A stretch of 64,000 nucleotides of DNA, taken from positions 747,941 to 811,940 of the forward strand of contig ML976667.1 in assembly GCA_010015655.1 (NCBI GenBank), given 5' to 3'. Below, in pieces: positions 1 through 11,885 of the stretch (position 1 is the first letter of the stretch; every line of letters starts with the position of its first letter). The stretch comes from Bimuria novae-zelandiae CBS 107.79. Taxonomy: Eukaryota; Ascomycota; Dothideomycetes; Pleosporales; Didymosphaeriaceae. The notes beneath the pieces are model-generated. The model saw only the letters and a list, made by a program, of their open reading frames with translations. It did no database searches and was not told where the DNA came from. Made by a program: the position numbers and the translations under genes.

Positions 1-572
1 TCCGATGGCGACGGGTCGGATTAGAGAGTTGATGATGACAGGCGGCAAGTGAGGCAGTCTGTATGTGGCAATTGCCTATACCTGTTTGGCTGCAACGAAC
101 GCTTACTTACTCAAAGCTGACTGCCTTGCGTCTTTTTGCGAGAGACGGTGGAAGTGAAGATTGTGTATCAGAATCGTGGTAGGACGTACCACCGCTACAG
201 TCGTTCGAGGAATAGCATTCTTTTGACACGAGACTCGTCTCAGCTTAAGTCATGGTCTGGATCTGACTGGTGTGGTGTCTGCGTTGTAACCGGCATGCAT
301 TCTGTTTGATCGAGTGCATGGTATAAGCCAGCTTGTAATTTTTGATCAACAATGAAGCGATGAAAGATTTGAATGATGAAATCACGAGAATTAGGACGAG
401 AGTGATCAACGTTTGATGCCATGAGCGTTGGAATGCTTTCGGAAACTCAAATGTGTCGGCTATCCATCTTGGACACCAATGCCTTTCCAACAAGATGACT
501 ATCACTGGATCCCATCAACCCCGATCATATTGCTTCCGCAAGGAACCGCGCACTACGCTGTTGTACGAGCGG
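1..572. other. Left edge, no gene recognised
   Basis: I see no convincing coding region here. The short open frames lack family resemblance, and the stretch is the downstream flank of the minus-strand gene that ends at 573. Confidence 0.5.
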
Positions 573-1455
573 CTAGTGAAGGCAGTTCTTCTTAAAGCGA
601 GCCCGCATCAACTTGTGAACGAAGATTTCGTGGAGAAGCGCACGAGTGAAACTGTCCTTCTTCGCCAATTCCAACGGATAGATCTTGTTTTTGCCAATGG
701 TGTATTCGACGAACATGCGGAAGGTCGGGAACGCATACGGATGGCCCTCTACAAAATCGTAGATGTTGATATACTTCTGTTGGATTGCCTACAAATGTTA
801 GAATCGTTTTAAAGACCAAAAATATTCACTGACCTTCCGGCATTTCTTGATAGACTCCGGTGCCGGATCGATGCCGCACATATTGCAGAGTTTCTGCCAA
901 GCCGCAAAGTTGCTGTAGTCTGTACCAAGCATCTCATTCATGCGCTCATCGATTAGACGGAACCGCTTCTTTCCACGTGCAAGAGACGGAATCAGGGCGT
1001 TTGCTGATGTACCAATAGATGAACTGGAAGAGGAACTTGAAGACTGGCTCGACACAGTGGCGCCTGAACGGAGAAATTTCGAAATCCGCCCAATATCCGT
1101 GTCTGAGATATCGGCCAGATGTGAGACCTCCAAGACGTTCGCATCAGACCCGTCGGCTATGGATGCGGCTTTCGCTGTAGTCATCAGTAAAAGGAATTCG
1201 GTTAAGATATGAAACCTTTGACTTACGCTTGTACGGGTACTTCTCTCCGAAGCATGTCTCCCAATGTTGACACCATAGAGCATCGCCTCCGACCCAACCA
1301 CTATGGCGTATCGCGAAACGCGTGAATTCGCGCTTAGGCGTATATTTGCGATCGAGAACGAAAATGTCATCAGTCAGTTCGGCGTTGTAGTCGGCCGCTA
1401 GATCAGCGATATAGTTGTATTGGTCTTCAGCTGACGGTGTGTGCATCGTGGCCAT
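573..1455 (-). CDS. Hypothetical fungal protein, three exons
   Basis: A spliced gene of about 261 residues: exon 1 at 1455-1227, exon 2 at 1174-834, exon 3 at 788-573. The introns are 52 and 45 bases with GTAAGT and GTCAGT donors; the second has a CTAAC branch site close to its TAG acceptor. The frame stays open across both junctions, which supports the model. The product is soluble, with no signal peptide or membrane segment. Its first 75 residues are rich in aromatic and charged residues and carry a Trp-rich patch (WVGGDALWCQHW). A serine run (nine Ser) sits near residue 125, followed by a basic, Phe/Tyr-rich C-terminus. I do not recognise the family and assign no function. An upstream in-frame ATG at 1545 would add about 30 hydrophobic residues; I prefer 1455 because the sequence before it looks non-coding. 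Confidence 0.7.
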
Positions 1456-2430
1456 CGTAGCGGTACGTAGGGGCAGGCCTAAGGCGCAAAGGTTGGCTGC
1501 AATGGCACAATATATAGTGAAGTGCGCCAAGAGGTGATGAGTCAAATAAGCGACACGCTCCTTCCTTAGAGGTCGCTGTAATTCAGGAACAGTCTAGAAA
1601 CGTAGTGGTGGTTGAATTTATGCCTGCTAAGAGGGCCTCGAACCCTTGAGGTCATCACGTCGAAATTTAGCCAAAGGCTGTTCTTTAGTCACACCAAACG
1701 CCTATAAAAAATCATATGGACTAATGCTACAGGGTAAAATCCACAATATTTTCCTAGACAGCGTTCTAGTGACTTGTATATTTAGTTGAATGCGGAAGCA
1801 GGCCAAAGCAAGTTCCAGAGACACACGGATCGTCTAGTAAGAATTAGAGGTGCAAAAGAACGGTGTTTTAGGGAAACGATAGCGTAATTAACCAATAAGT
1901 CGCTTTGAGTTGCTGTTCGAGGTTGAGATGCCTGGTTGAATTTTTGTCGCCTAGCAGCTTTAGAATTGCTCGTAAAACACCGACAACTCGGTACCCACTA
2001 AAATGATATCTTCAGTAACCAATAAATGCGCTCTATGGTCAAATTTAAAAGACAAAGGCTCTGTTGGGAGTGTATGCAGTATATAGCCATGATCTCCAGA
2101 TCCCTGTGCGCAAAATACTTTTCCGCAACACACCCATTTCTAAAGGTTAAAGCCGGCGAGTAAGCTTACACATATTTCCTACTAACGGCATGCACATCAA
2201 AAACTATGTGTCACGGTTTGGAGTCTCCCTTTCCCCACTTGCAGTGGCGCCTCACCTGTGTTGAGATGCGACTACCCATCCTACACTAGCGCTGTTTACA
2301 GCCACTCATGTATACCTACTGTTCGTAGCTTCACCCAATACAACAACAAGTACAATTCTCAATTTCTTCCTTATGCGTATGGATCACTAGCTCTCACACT
2401 ATGCATCTTGACTAAAGACGATTCCTTTCG
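1456..2430. other. Intergenic, no gene recognised
   Basis: Moderately AT-rich sequence with no credible open frame. It contains scattered TTTTAG and CTAAAA strings like those in the arrays at 19-26 kb, but too irregular to call a repeat. Confidence 0.4.
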
Positions 2431-4170
2431 AACTCTATAAAATTCCCCGTTCCAGCTCTGATATTTCCGCACACTTCTCCCGCACCTTTCCTAATAAAAT
2501 TGAGACGCCCTCGTCGTGATGTACTCGAGACCTGATCTCTAAAATGCGCCCTGTAAGGGCAGCATGTTTTCTAAAAGTCGAGTGCAAGCTTCCACGATGT
2601 GAGCTCGCCCTGTTTACCTTCAACTAAAAACGCCAGGCCCTCCTCCGATGCCTCTCTTCTCTTAGGAAAAGTAACAGCATATATACTGCTCTTTGTTATC
2701 TTATATAGGCTGTCCACCAACCTTCTCCCGATAACGAAGTTCTAAATCTTAAATTGGAGCGATTCATGTGGCCGCGAGTCGTGTCCTTACGAAATATCTA
2801 CGACTTGTTAAAGCGCCGCCGCCAGGACATCGCATACACCAAAAACTCATCCGTGTCGGATTTATGTCTCGTCCAAAGCTCTGCTTGCTACCAACGATTA
2901 AAAAAAACGGTGTCCCAAAGTTAAACGTTCTCTACAAAGGACTGGCGAGTTGTACAAATCTCACCTCCCAATCTCGCGCTCTCCCTCAAACCTCTTCCTG
3001 AGCGCAAAAGCTTAAGAACTTTCTGCTATGTACTCATGGAGATGTGGAAGGCTCTATTTCTATCACTGTCTCTTCAAAAGCCTGAACTTGCAGAAATTAT
3101 GCTCCACGGAGTCTTGCGTTCAGAAATGAACACATAGGTCCTGTATGCGTTCCTTGGCCGTTCTCTTCTTCAAAATGCCATGCCTGCCGAGCCATGGGTT
3201 TCCCGGAACCAACGAGGAATTGCATAAAATTCTCGCGGATCCACCTATGGTACCAGTTTCTAGCCGATCTTCTATCTCTCAGATGGCCAAAAAATCTGGT
3301 TGGGGGGTCTCATGTGGGTGCGGGCTTCCGCCGTGAAGGCACGATCAGTCCAGCAAGTGTTGCATGGAACCACTACATCTAGCTGGAACGGCAAGTCTTG
3401 AAATCCTCGAGAGACTCTGCAATGCTCTGTTGGAAGCACTCCTCTCCAAAACGCTGTTCTATCACCTTCGTGCCTTCCTGGTTGGACTCAGGGTCCGGAG
3501 ACAAACTAAAAATCATGAAAATGCTTGATATGTGGAACCGCGCCTCTTCTCTCGATTACGAAAATCTTCACAAAAATACAGTTAAGAGGAGGACAATGCC
3601 CGGCTCTTTCGGCTCCTTCAAAAACAAAATAATCCTCAACCATGCTCTTCGCAAAAACATGTCGACGCAGTTCATGTGCCCTCCCTGTCAGACACCCGCT
3701 CCAACCACAAAGAATCCAACAACCTCCACATGCACTGCTATCTCCGCTCTCCCCTAAAAATGCGGGCACTCTAGAATCTCAGACACGGCGAGGTATGTTC
3801 CTCTGGACCTCTGCGCTCCAAAACAAATGGCCACCCAAGGCACGATGGCGTGTCCGTGTGTCCTACTCTCCAAGCAACTTCTACGACATACTTATGTTGC
3901 CTTCCTCTCCTGTTCCAGCACCTGGTGTCAAGAGCAAATGCCACCAGTTCGAAGTCGACCGTGTAGTCCAACATGTGCATCCCAGCTTGCCGACCCGCTA
4001 AGACACTTTTCCAAAGCCTGCAGCTTGTCCACTCATGTCCGCGCTCGCCTTGTTCGTTTCTAAGAGCCTCATCGTATTGGACATGTCCTTCTCGCGGGCG
4101 GTGGGTCCTAAATTCCAGAACAAACTCCTGCATGACCGAAACTCACCCTCGCCATGCTGATGCCTTGGAT
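2431..4170 (+). repeat. Possible plus-oriented array of short degenerate motifs
   Basis: The stretch opens with a TATA box (TATAAAA at 2436-2442). It then shows repeated strings of the type ATG-N-(G)CTC(T/G)CC followed by C(T)AAAA, for example around 2510-2545, 2597-2630, 3440-3460 and 3640-3760. The composition is C/T-rich on the plus strand with many ATGs and no frame longer than about 120 codons. It resembles, in opposite orientation, the arrays at 19-26 kb. The copies are too degenerate for me to align by eye, so the relationship is an inference. Confidence 0.35.
2436..2442 (+). promoter_or_regulatory. TATA box before the plus-oriented array
   Basis: TATAAAA followed by a C-rich stretch, with no long reading frame downstream. 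It is a candidate core promoter for the 2.4-4.2 kb transcript; function is inferred. Confidence 0.35.
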
Positions 4171-4171
4171 C

Positions 4172-4366
4172 TTATCCTCCGGTGCCCCAAATCATGAACG
4201 ATGCGAAGCAGGCGATTTTAGTGTTCTCAGTATCCTGATCGTCTTCCAAAAAGCGTAGAGAGCTGTGCGATATCTTCTCGGCCGCGGTCGGGGGCTTCGG
4301 CGGACGGGGAACGGGCGCGATGGTAGGAGCGAGGTATTGTTGAGTCGGTGTGGTGGGGTCTAGCAT
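4172..4366 (-). CDS. Short conserved-looking reading frame, possibly a first exon or truncated gene
   Basis: An open frame of 64 codons starting with ATG at 4366. The product is Pro/Thr-rich at first (PTIAPVPRPPKPPTAAEKI) and then looks globular, ending in a hydrophobic stretch (KIACFASFMIW). The codon use and sequence look more protein-like than the surrounding frames, but I cannot name the family. The frame stops exactly where the plus-oriented motif array begins. It may therefore be the 5' end of a gene whose remainder was lost or spliced elsewhere, and I found no convincing downstream exon. Confidence 0.3.
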   Translation of the reverse strand: MLDPTTPTQQYLAPTIAPVPRPPKPPTAAEKISHSSLRFLEDDQDTENTKIACFASFMIWGTGG

Positions 4367-6752
4367 CAGGTGATGGTGATGGATACTATGATTGGGATGA
4401 GTTTTGGGTAAAGCTGTCTTTAGGAAGGACGCAATGCTGTACGATATTCTATTGAGATTTTCGCCAACTCACTGGACGGAGAGTGGCTTCGTGCGCAGAA
4501 AGTTCGTTCGAATGTAGTCCCCTTCGTAGCGGCTTACGCTATGCATTCTTAATAAAGTGGATATGAGACATTGGGGATAGACGAGGTAAATGAGGCACTC
4601 CCGTAGCCGTGAGTCACCAGAATAGTAACGAAAGGAAGGACGAGGACACTGTATCTGGGAGAGAGAGATATATTTTGGAGTTTGTCAGGAGCTCATAATG
4701 GTTCATCACAACTATGAAACGGGCCTATCCACCAAAACTACAGCCCGAGTTCGCGCCTCAAAGTGTGCACCACATTGCACGCAACGAGGGGCATCCGTTG
4801 CCCCAACAGCGCCTTCAGCACACAACGACCAAGCGCTTACTCCCAGCCAACGCAGTGCCCACCAGTTACTAAAGCCACGCACTGCTATCGTCGACTCGCC
4901 CACTACATACATCCGACCCTCCAGCACGAGAGGAAGCCGTACGGCAAAAAATTCACACCAGCACCCAGTACCCGGGGGCCCTTTCGAACCCCGAAAATCT
5001 ACGCCTCGCCCCCTCTCTCTCTACACTGCCTCCTCACTCACCGACCTACCCAAACAGCCCAAGCGCACTCCCCAGTGTGCGGGCGCCAACGCACGTCCCA
5101 GCGCTCATCACCATCATTTCTCCGAGCGCGGCAGGTCAGGGCGGTGCCATGCAGTGCATTGCTAGGCTGCGAACGCCATAGCCGCCCGACACATAACTTC
5201 CGAACCTGCAGCTGCAGTGGGGAAGGTAGGCACCGGTGAGAGCGAGCACGAGCATTGCATGTCAGCCATCGGACTCGCCAGATCTGAGTGAGGCGTGCCC
5301 GAGAAGCTTCCATGGCGTACTACGGGAAATCAAGTTTCATGCAGTCAAAGTATGGTGTCGTGGCTTTGGATTTTGTGACTATGCGGGCCTGCTTGGGCGG
5401 CCGCTCTGTTTGTCTGGCCAGCGGGTGGAGACCGAGCGTTTCCTAGTCCGAGCTTTGACGCTGGGGTTCTCCGTGAGCTCGTGGGTTTGTCGTATGTTCG
5501 GGGTTATCGGTCAGTATTATGAGATTCAGAGCGATTGTCGATTTTCGGTTCCAACTAGAGAATGAGGTGATCGTCAAATCCAACACGAAGGCGTATATTC
5601 GAGTGAATAATTAGAAAAACGGGAAAACCAACCTACCAATGGACTGAACAAAGTTACACCGGACTGGAAGGCCAGATTATGGATGCCCACAGTTTGGAAT
5701 TTTCTAGTAGGGAGCTTACTTCGAACGGTGCAAGCCCCATATGATGCTAGACAAGCAATTCGACCGCGAAGTTGGTCATTTCTTCCGAAAAGGGTTGCCT
5801 ACCAAGACGCTTGTCGTGTCCCGTGGATTATTGATCTTGCTAATGGTTTGTCAGTGGCGAGATCCCAAGTCTGTCTTGAAAGCACATCGGATTGCCGGGC
5901 CAATGCAAAACAAAAGAACCACGATTGCTCACATAGACCTGCTCTAGCGCGGCATGTCGTACCCAACGGACACAAACCACAACTGATATGCAGCACTCAG
6001 GGGTAGTCATATCGTGTGTTGCTCGTAAGTGTTTGACACTGCAGATAATTGGCCGCGGCGTAGCATAATCGGCGAGACAGTGATGAAAGCACTGGCCTCG
6101 ACAGAAATTGACAGCACAAGAGTAATGTAGAAATGAGCCGTTAACCATATGCGGGAGGTTAGAAGCAAACCATAATTACGCTTCGATTCAATATGGCACC
6201 TGCATGTTGCGGAACTGTGGCGTTGTTGATTGTCTGTCCCCGCGTTATGTCCTGCAGGTTTGTGACATTCTAATAGGCGATGGGCGTAGCTTGTGACGAT
6301 GCTCGTGCTGTACACCCGGTGAGCAGCACTAGGGAGCTTGGGCATAGTCCCGCAACAGGCAAGTTCCGCCACCTAACGCCTGAAACAAACTTGTCACCTG
6401 CTTGACCAGAACCAACAAGCGGGAACTTGTGTTGTGGGATCGCCTCGAAGTTTGCATCTTCTATCTTAGCACGGGCCAATCGTTCGTGACCTGATCTGAG
6501 CAACGGCTGGTTCTACCGCGCAAGCACTGTGCCATTGTTTTCGGGAAGCCGCCGAGAGTACTACCAAAAGGATGCGTGCATGAGCCAAGTTGCACGCGAA
6601 GTATGGAAGCGGTGTACAAGATGTCTATTCACATGAGCAAGCGAAAAACGAGCACACTGCAAAGGTAAGGAACTCGCCAAAGTTTTGTATAGTGTGACGG
6701 GTACATCGCCCATGCTGGATGCTTCTGGTGCAGAAGTCGAAGCTCCTGTACA

Positions 6753-6796
6753 TGTACAGTAAGGTACAGTAAGGTACAGTAAGGTACAGTAAGGTA
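6753..6796 (+). repeat. Minisatellite, unit GTACAGTAAG, about 4 copies
   Basis: Four near-perfect head-to-tail copies of a 10-base unit are visible directly. The repeat lies in a gene-free region. Confidence 0.9.
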
Positions 6797-8448
6797 GCTG
6801 GAAAGGAAACATCGCATTGTTCTTTGCTTTCTTTGTTAGGTTGATCAATCAGATAGCGCGATGCCTAACAAAGGTACTAGATGACCCGTGGTACGCGCTG
6901 CGTGACCGAACCAGTTTGTCCAAAAATTCCTCGGATATTATGGGCCGCCCCGTACTACCTCGCTGCCTCGCTACCGAACTTTGCAACTGAAGGAACTCCA
7001 AAAAACCCAACAAGGGAAATCCGACGTTGGGCGGCTAGAGCTTGACATGGAGCGGCTCAGGGACGTGGAACGTCCATCGTCCGTGCTTTCGAGAAGCATT
7101 GAATTGGCACTCAGTATGATCAAGCTACATACTTGTCCGCTGTGGTCTCGACAGTACGCGCTTCGTTCAAATCCGAAAAAGCTCTCCACGACTTTAGTGT
7201 GGGGTGAAAAGTTCAACAGTTTCACTAGATCGGCTGTACGAGTATGCATTCGCAAATGGCAGGTCGTGCAAGAGGCTTACGCGGCGCCCACGCTGAACAG
7301 TGCATTTCCACTATCCCAAGGTCCGTCTCCTGAACATCGTAAAAATGGTAACGACGGCATTGAGTTCAGAGGATCCGCAAATCGGTACAGTCAAGCCAGT
7401 CACGCCAATTCATCTAGTTGCCAGCTGACAGCCGCCACCGATGTCTGGCAGCAGTAGTGCTGCTCCATGCTGCAAGTGATCGAGTGGTCAAGATTCAATC
7501 GACCTATATGCCTCGAGCGAGGGGAGACAGGACTCGACAATGAAGCCCGCGCGTGTCTGATCGACCTATGCACGGCCGTCGCTTCGGATACTTGCCACCA
7601 ACATTGACCGATAGGGGCAATCTGACGGAGGCAGGTTCCAGGGACGTGTGTATGGGGTTCGATCGAATGAGGGATTGCCTGAGACACAGCTAGGGGCCCA
7701 AATGAAAGGCAGCGTGGGTTTGAGCCACTGGTCGGCTTTTTCAACGGCCCGACCACAAATTCCATTCTCAAATTGGTTTCTGGATCTACTGTGAGTTCGA
7801 TGTTCATCACTGTCGGGCCGTACCGCTGCTGGCAGACCTTGCGCTCCTAGAGTAACCACGACGTCACGTCAGCCGCTTTCACGGACACACTGATATCTGA
7901 TCTCGGGGGCTGGGATGGGCGGAGCGTGTGTAACTGTCCACCTGCAGTGGAAGCAGGGCATGCGACAGCGTCAATGCGATACCGCCTCGTAGAGCCATTT
8001 GGAGCTGGCTGAGACATTGGGTATTGCGCAGTTGCGGTCCCTAAACTTTCCGAGATACATTGAGGCTGCTGCAGGCCGCCAGAAGTCTTGCGGATACTGA
8101 CAGATGTTTGGACGCCGACCATGGCCGTCACGGGATGGACGGGAGGCTGCAGGCCGGTGTGCCTCGAAGCCGGATTCCGTGCAGAGAAGCTGGGCATCTT
8201 GTGACCTGATGATGCACTGCGGCAGCTGGAAAGGGCCGTGATCTCCAGAGCACCCGCGCAGCCACCATCTCATCTTCCCCAACGGGCTGTCGTGCGCAGA
8301 TGTGGTGGACGTGGTGAATCGCCTGGCAAGTGCCGGAGGCGCTGCTAATGCGCGCGAGGCACCGGGAGACAGCCGCCGATGTGCAGCCCTGCTCTCGCAT
8401 GCTGTTTCGAGCGGTATCAGATGACCGCTGGCATGGAGGAGAGTGGTT

Positions 8449-8466
8449 GGGGGGGGGGGGGGGGGG
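8449..8466 (+). repeat. Homopolymer run of 18 G
   Basis: An uninterrupted G tract in a GC-rich, gene-free stretch. It could form a G-quadruplex, or its length could be a sequencing artefact. Confidence 0.9.
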
Positions 8467-9900
8467 AGGCAGGCGCCCGCCCGGGAGCAGGAGCGATAAT
8501 TGGCGGGCGCCGCAGCAGCGCATTTGGCTGGAGGCAAGGTATGCAATGCACGTAGATTAGCAGATTAGAGAGGTCGTCGCTGGCAGCCGCTGGCGGTCAG
8601 TGGATCCTCAAGCAGCCCCGGGCGCTGGACAGCGGGCAGCCGCAACGTGCGAGACACATGAGGCCGGCGAGGTCACGTCTGCGTGTGTGGGTGAAGCAAG
8701 GAGAGCGGGCGCGCGATATGCCAGCATCCAGCTTCACGGTGGACGGTGGTGTTGACGGACTGTACGGTGGTTTAGCAGTGGCATCGGGGAGGGAAGGCGC
8801 TAAGGGCAGAAGGGGAAGGCGCAGGAAGGAGCGATCGCGGGCGGGCTGCACGTCACCAGTCGCTCCTTCCCTCACCTCACCTGCTCCTTCCGTGCCCTCT
8901 CGCAGAGCGGCTCGCTTTTCGTCACCCTCACCGTTTGCAGACGAAAGCTCGCTGCGCAGGCTGCCGCCCGCCGAGGCACCTCGCAGGCTCGTCGTCACGC
9001 CCCCGTCGCCCGCGCGGCGATTCGACTGGCTCGGCCACGCCTGCCCACACACCACCTGCGGGCGCTGCTTTCGGAGCGTTGCGCAGTGAACCGCTCTGCC
9101 GGGCCCGCATCCACTGGAAGCCCGGGTCATGGTGCAGCTGCTCTCCTCTAACTCGAACCTCCAGGCGAAGGGTTGCATTCGCCAGCCCACCTGAGCCGCC
9201 CCACAGCAGGATGGGACTGCTCCACGCATAGAAATCACTTTTCACTTCTGCTTCACCATTCCGCCGTCTTGCGGTGACAGCTAACGGCCGCTTTCTGAGG
9301 CCCGCTAAGAGCAGGTATGGCATGCTATATTATGGGATTCGCGGCCGCGGCCCGTGGCGTGCTCAGCCAGCGCCGCCGTCGAGCGCTACCCCCTTTGGCT
9401 CGCCCGCGGGATCATCTGTTCGCTGCATGGGTGCTGGCCTAGATGAAACATCGCGGTCCCAGACTGCTGGATGTGTGCTGCCGTGTCGAGTCGCCCCATG
9501 GCGCGCCCGTGTCGTGGCCAATGTTCCTGCGTCGCTGCACCGAGAGTGATGGGACAGGCGAGCCAATCCCTCTCCCCCTGCTGCGGGCCCTGGCCCCGCT
9601 CCTCTCACCAGGCCTTGGTCGATGGTGCAAGGAATGCGAAGCGCTGCGTGGACCGGCGAACCTTTCGAGAATGACGCGAGCCTGGGCCCTGGTGCAAATC
9701 CGCTCGGAGATATAGAGACTCCGCTTTGGGAAATGGTCGCTGCTGCAGCTTTCCAATGCTACCGTGGTGCTAGAGAACGGCAATGGTCTGAGCCGCGCGA
9801 TACGCATCATTTGCTCGGGGGCTAAATCTTGATCCATCACCGTAAGAGATGCGCTGAAGCTACGAGCTTGGTAGGCACTTCTTCTTTCAGCCAAACAACC

Positions 9901-11885
9901 CGAACTTGATCTCCCAAGCCCTGTATCAATCTATAGCCTGGAGTGCTCTAGTTCACACTGTACATGTACTGGCCCTGTCTATGCCCACCCCCCCATCGTC
10001 CACACCGTTCTGTCCTGCATCATCTTCTGATCTCCAGTTTAATTCTCCGCCGTCATCTATTCTCCGCGTGTGGCGTCCCAGTCCCCGGTCACCCATCAAG
10101 GTTCATTGTGTTTCTGCGTGTTGTCCCGGTAGTCTACCCAGCGTCTTCCAGAACAAAGATCACGGGACTTGCTGGACCTGGCGGCCTTGTGCAACCAGAC
10201 TACGAGCAGGAAGCCGTTAAGCCGTTTGGGAGTGTAGGCAAAGTGCATATATCTCAGTCCTCGTCTCTCCTCGAGAAGGGTACTTTGCACGCCTCCTGCA
10301 ACATCGCTATTATCCTACCAAGCTCTGCCATACCTTCGCATCCCAACACTAAGCCCTGAACTCGACCATCGCATCTGCCACACCACAGCGTCGGCACAGT
10401 CGACGTCGACAAGCAGATCCGCGAACCCGGCCCTCCGCGCGCAGATCGCTAAAGACTCGACGACAAGTGACAAGTCAGCGCTCTCGCCGAAACAGCCACG
10501 CTCGAAAGCAGTCGGCGCCACTTGGTTACTTTTGGGCAGCTGCAGGACTCCCATGTACGTTTCAACCAGATTGCGACAGGCCAGACTGACAGGTCACAGC
10601 AAAGTCTCGACAGTACCCGCCATCTCACGACCGACGTCGTAGCCGCCTGGAACCAGGGTCGGCTAGGAGATCAGTGCCTGTCTGTGCGCCCGCATCGCGC
10701 AATTCGAGATCTGTGGAGACGGGAAGAAGCAAAGCGCACCTGACGGTCTGAGACTTTGGCCCGGCGAGCGTTGGAGCTTAAGGTCCGCCTCACGCCTGGG
10801 CTTCTCTGGGGAGAGCAGTCGAGTCCACACTATCTGTCTGTCATTTTCCCCTGTCACCGCCTTCCGCCAGCCCTGTGACTAAGCGTCGCGACGGTCGGTG
10901 TGGTGAGAACGAACAGCGCGCGCGCGCATCGCGAACCCAATCTGCTGGATAAAGTGTGCATAGCGGTGCGTGTCGGCCGGGGTCTTCTACAGCACTGAGC
11001 ACTAACGGATTCGGCAGCCACACTCCATCAACAGGCAGCGGCAGCTAATCGACCCATCCCGCCCCCCGTACCGGCTAAACCCCCCGGATTCCCTTGAAGC
11101 GAGCCAACAGCGGCAGTCGACCCGCCCGTAGAACTCGTTTCTGGGCCAGAACGAGCGTCTGCTACGCCGCAAATCGTGACATCCACGCCGCGAGACGAGC
11201 AAGTGCGACCGGGGTCAACAGCAGCAGAGCTTGCCCACCATAAGCGCTGTCAGCGACTAGGAGGCTCGCCACAAGCCGACGCCGTTGGACGCAGTCCCAG
11301 CACGTCGGATTCTTCGAGTGAAGGAGCTGAGGCGTGAGACTCGCTTCCCCCCAGGCGGCCTCTGAAGAGGAAGGCATTACAGCAACCGTCAGGGTCGTCA
11401 CGGGCGTCCTGAGAGTGCTGCTGGTGCGGTTGCGTCTGCAATATGAACCGTAAGTCAGCCTTAAACACACACACATCGCGCGCCCTATCCAGCGAGGAGC
11501 ACAAACCCTCTGAGGCTTTCACGCGCGGCACACACTGCCTGCCATAAACCAGCGCCCTTCTCCGCATTCTTCCACACATTCCACATTCCTCCGCTACTTT
11601 CTTATATTGGGCCAGCAAAGCCTGCACCCTGTCCGTCTCCTTCTTCGATTCACTGCTACACACTGTGGGTCCGCTGTTCTCGCCTTCTGCCCGCTGCTGT
11701 AGTGCACTCTTGCACCTCTGCACCCGATCGCGGAGCCTTGTGCGACCGCGTCCCACGCGTGCACTGATATCGTCAGCGGGTGCACGTTGTCCGTTTTTGT
11801 CCTACATTCTGTCCAACAACGCGCTGCTTGGCCCTGCTTGATTGGCTGACCCTCGAGCTAAGCAGTTCTTCAACCTTCTCTGCCG
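9901..11885 (+). promoter_or_regulatory. Probable promoter and long leader of the VIB-1-like gene
   Basis: A 2-kb pyrimidine-rich stretch immediately upstream of the NDT80-type regulator with no credible gene of its own. It holds several short upstream ATG frames. A splice acceptor-like CTAAGCAG at about 11858-11865 suggests that a leader intron or an unrecognised first exon lies here. The assignment rests on position and base composition only. Confidence 0.35.

Larger units (their letters stand above)
4367..9900. other. Gene-poor region
   Basis: About 5.5 kb without a gene I can support. Many frames are open in the GC-rich part (8-9.7 kb) on both strands, but they are mirror images of each other, rich in Arg/Pro/Ala, and lack motifs, so I treat them as compositional. 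The longest isolated frame (6981-7457, plus, 158 codons) has no recognisable family. A decamer minisatellite (6753-6796) and an 18-base G run (8449-8466) are listed separately. Confidence 0.5.

Noticed and set aside
1620..1655. tRNA-like T-arm on the minus strand (GGGTTCGAGGCCC)
   Set aside because: The matching 5' acceptor strand and anticodon arm are absent upstream.
6981..7457. 158-codon plus-strand frame as a gene
   Set aside because: No family character, no splice context, and the minus strand is open over much of the same stretch.
8597..9323. Long overlapping frames on both strands in GC-rich DNA
   Set aside because: Arg/Pro/Ala-rich, mirror each other, contain no motif; explained by base composition.
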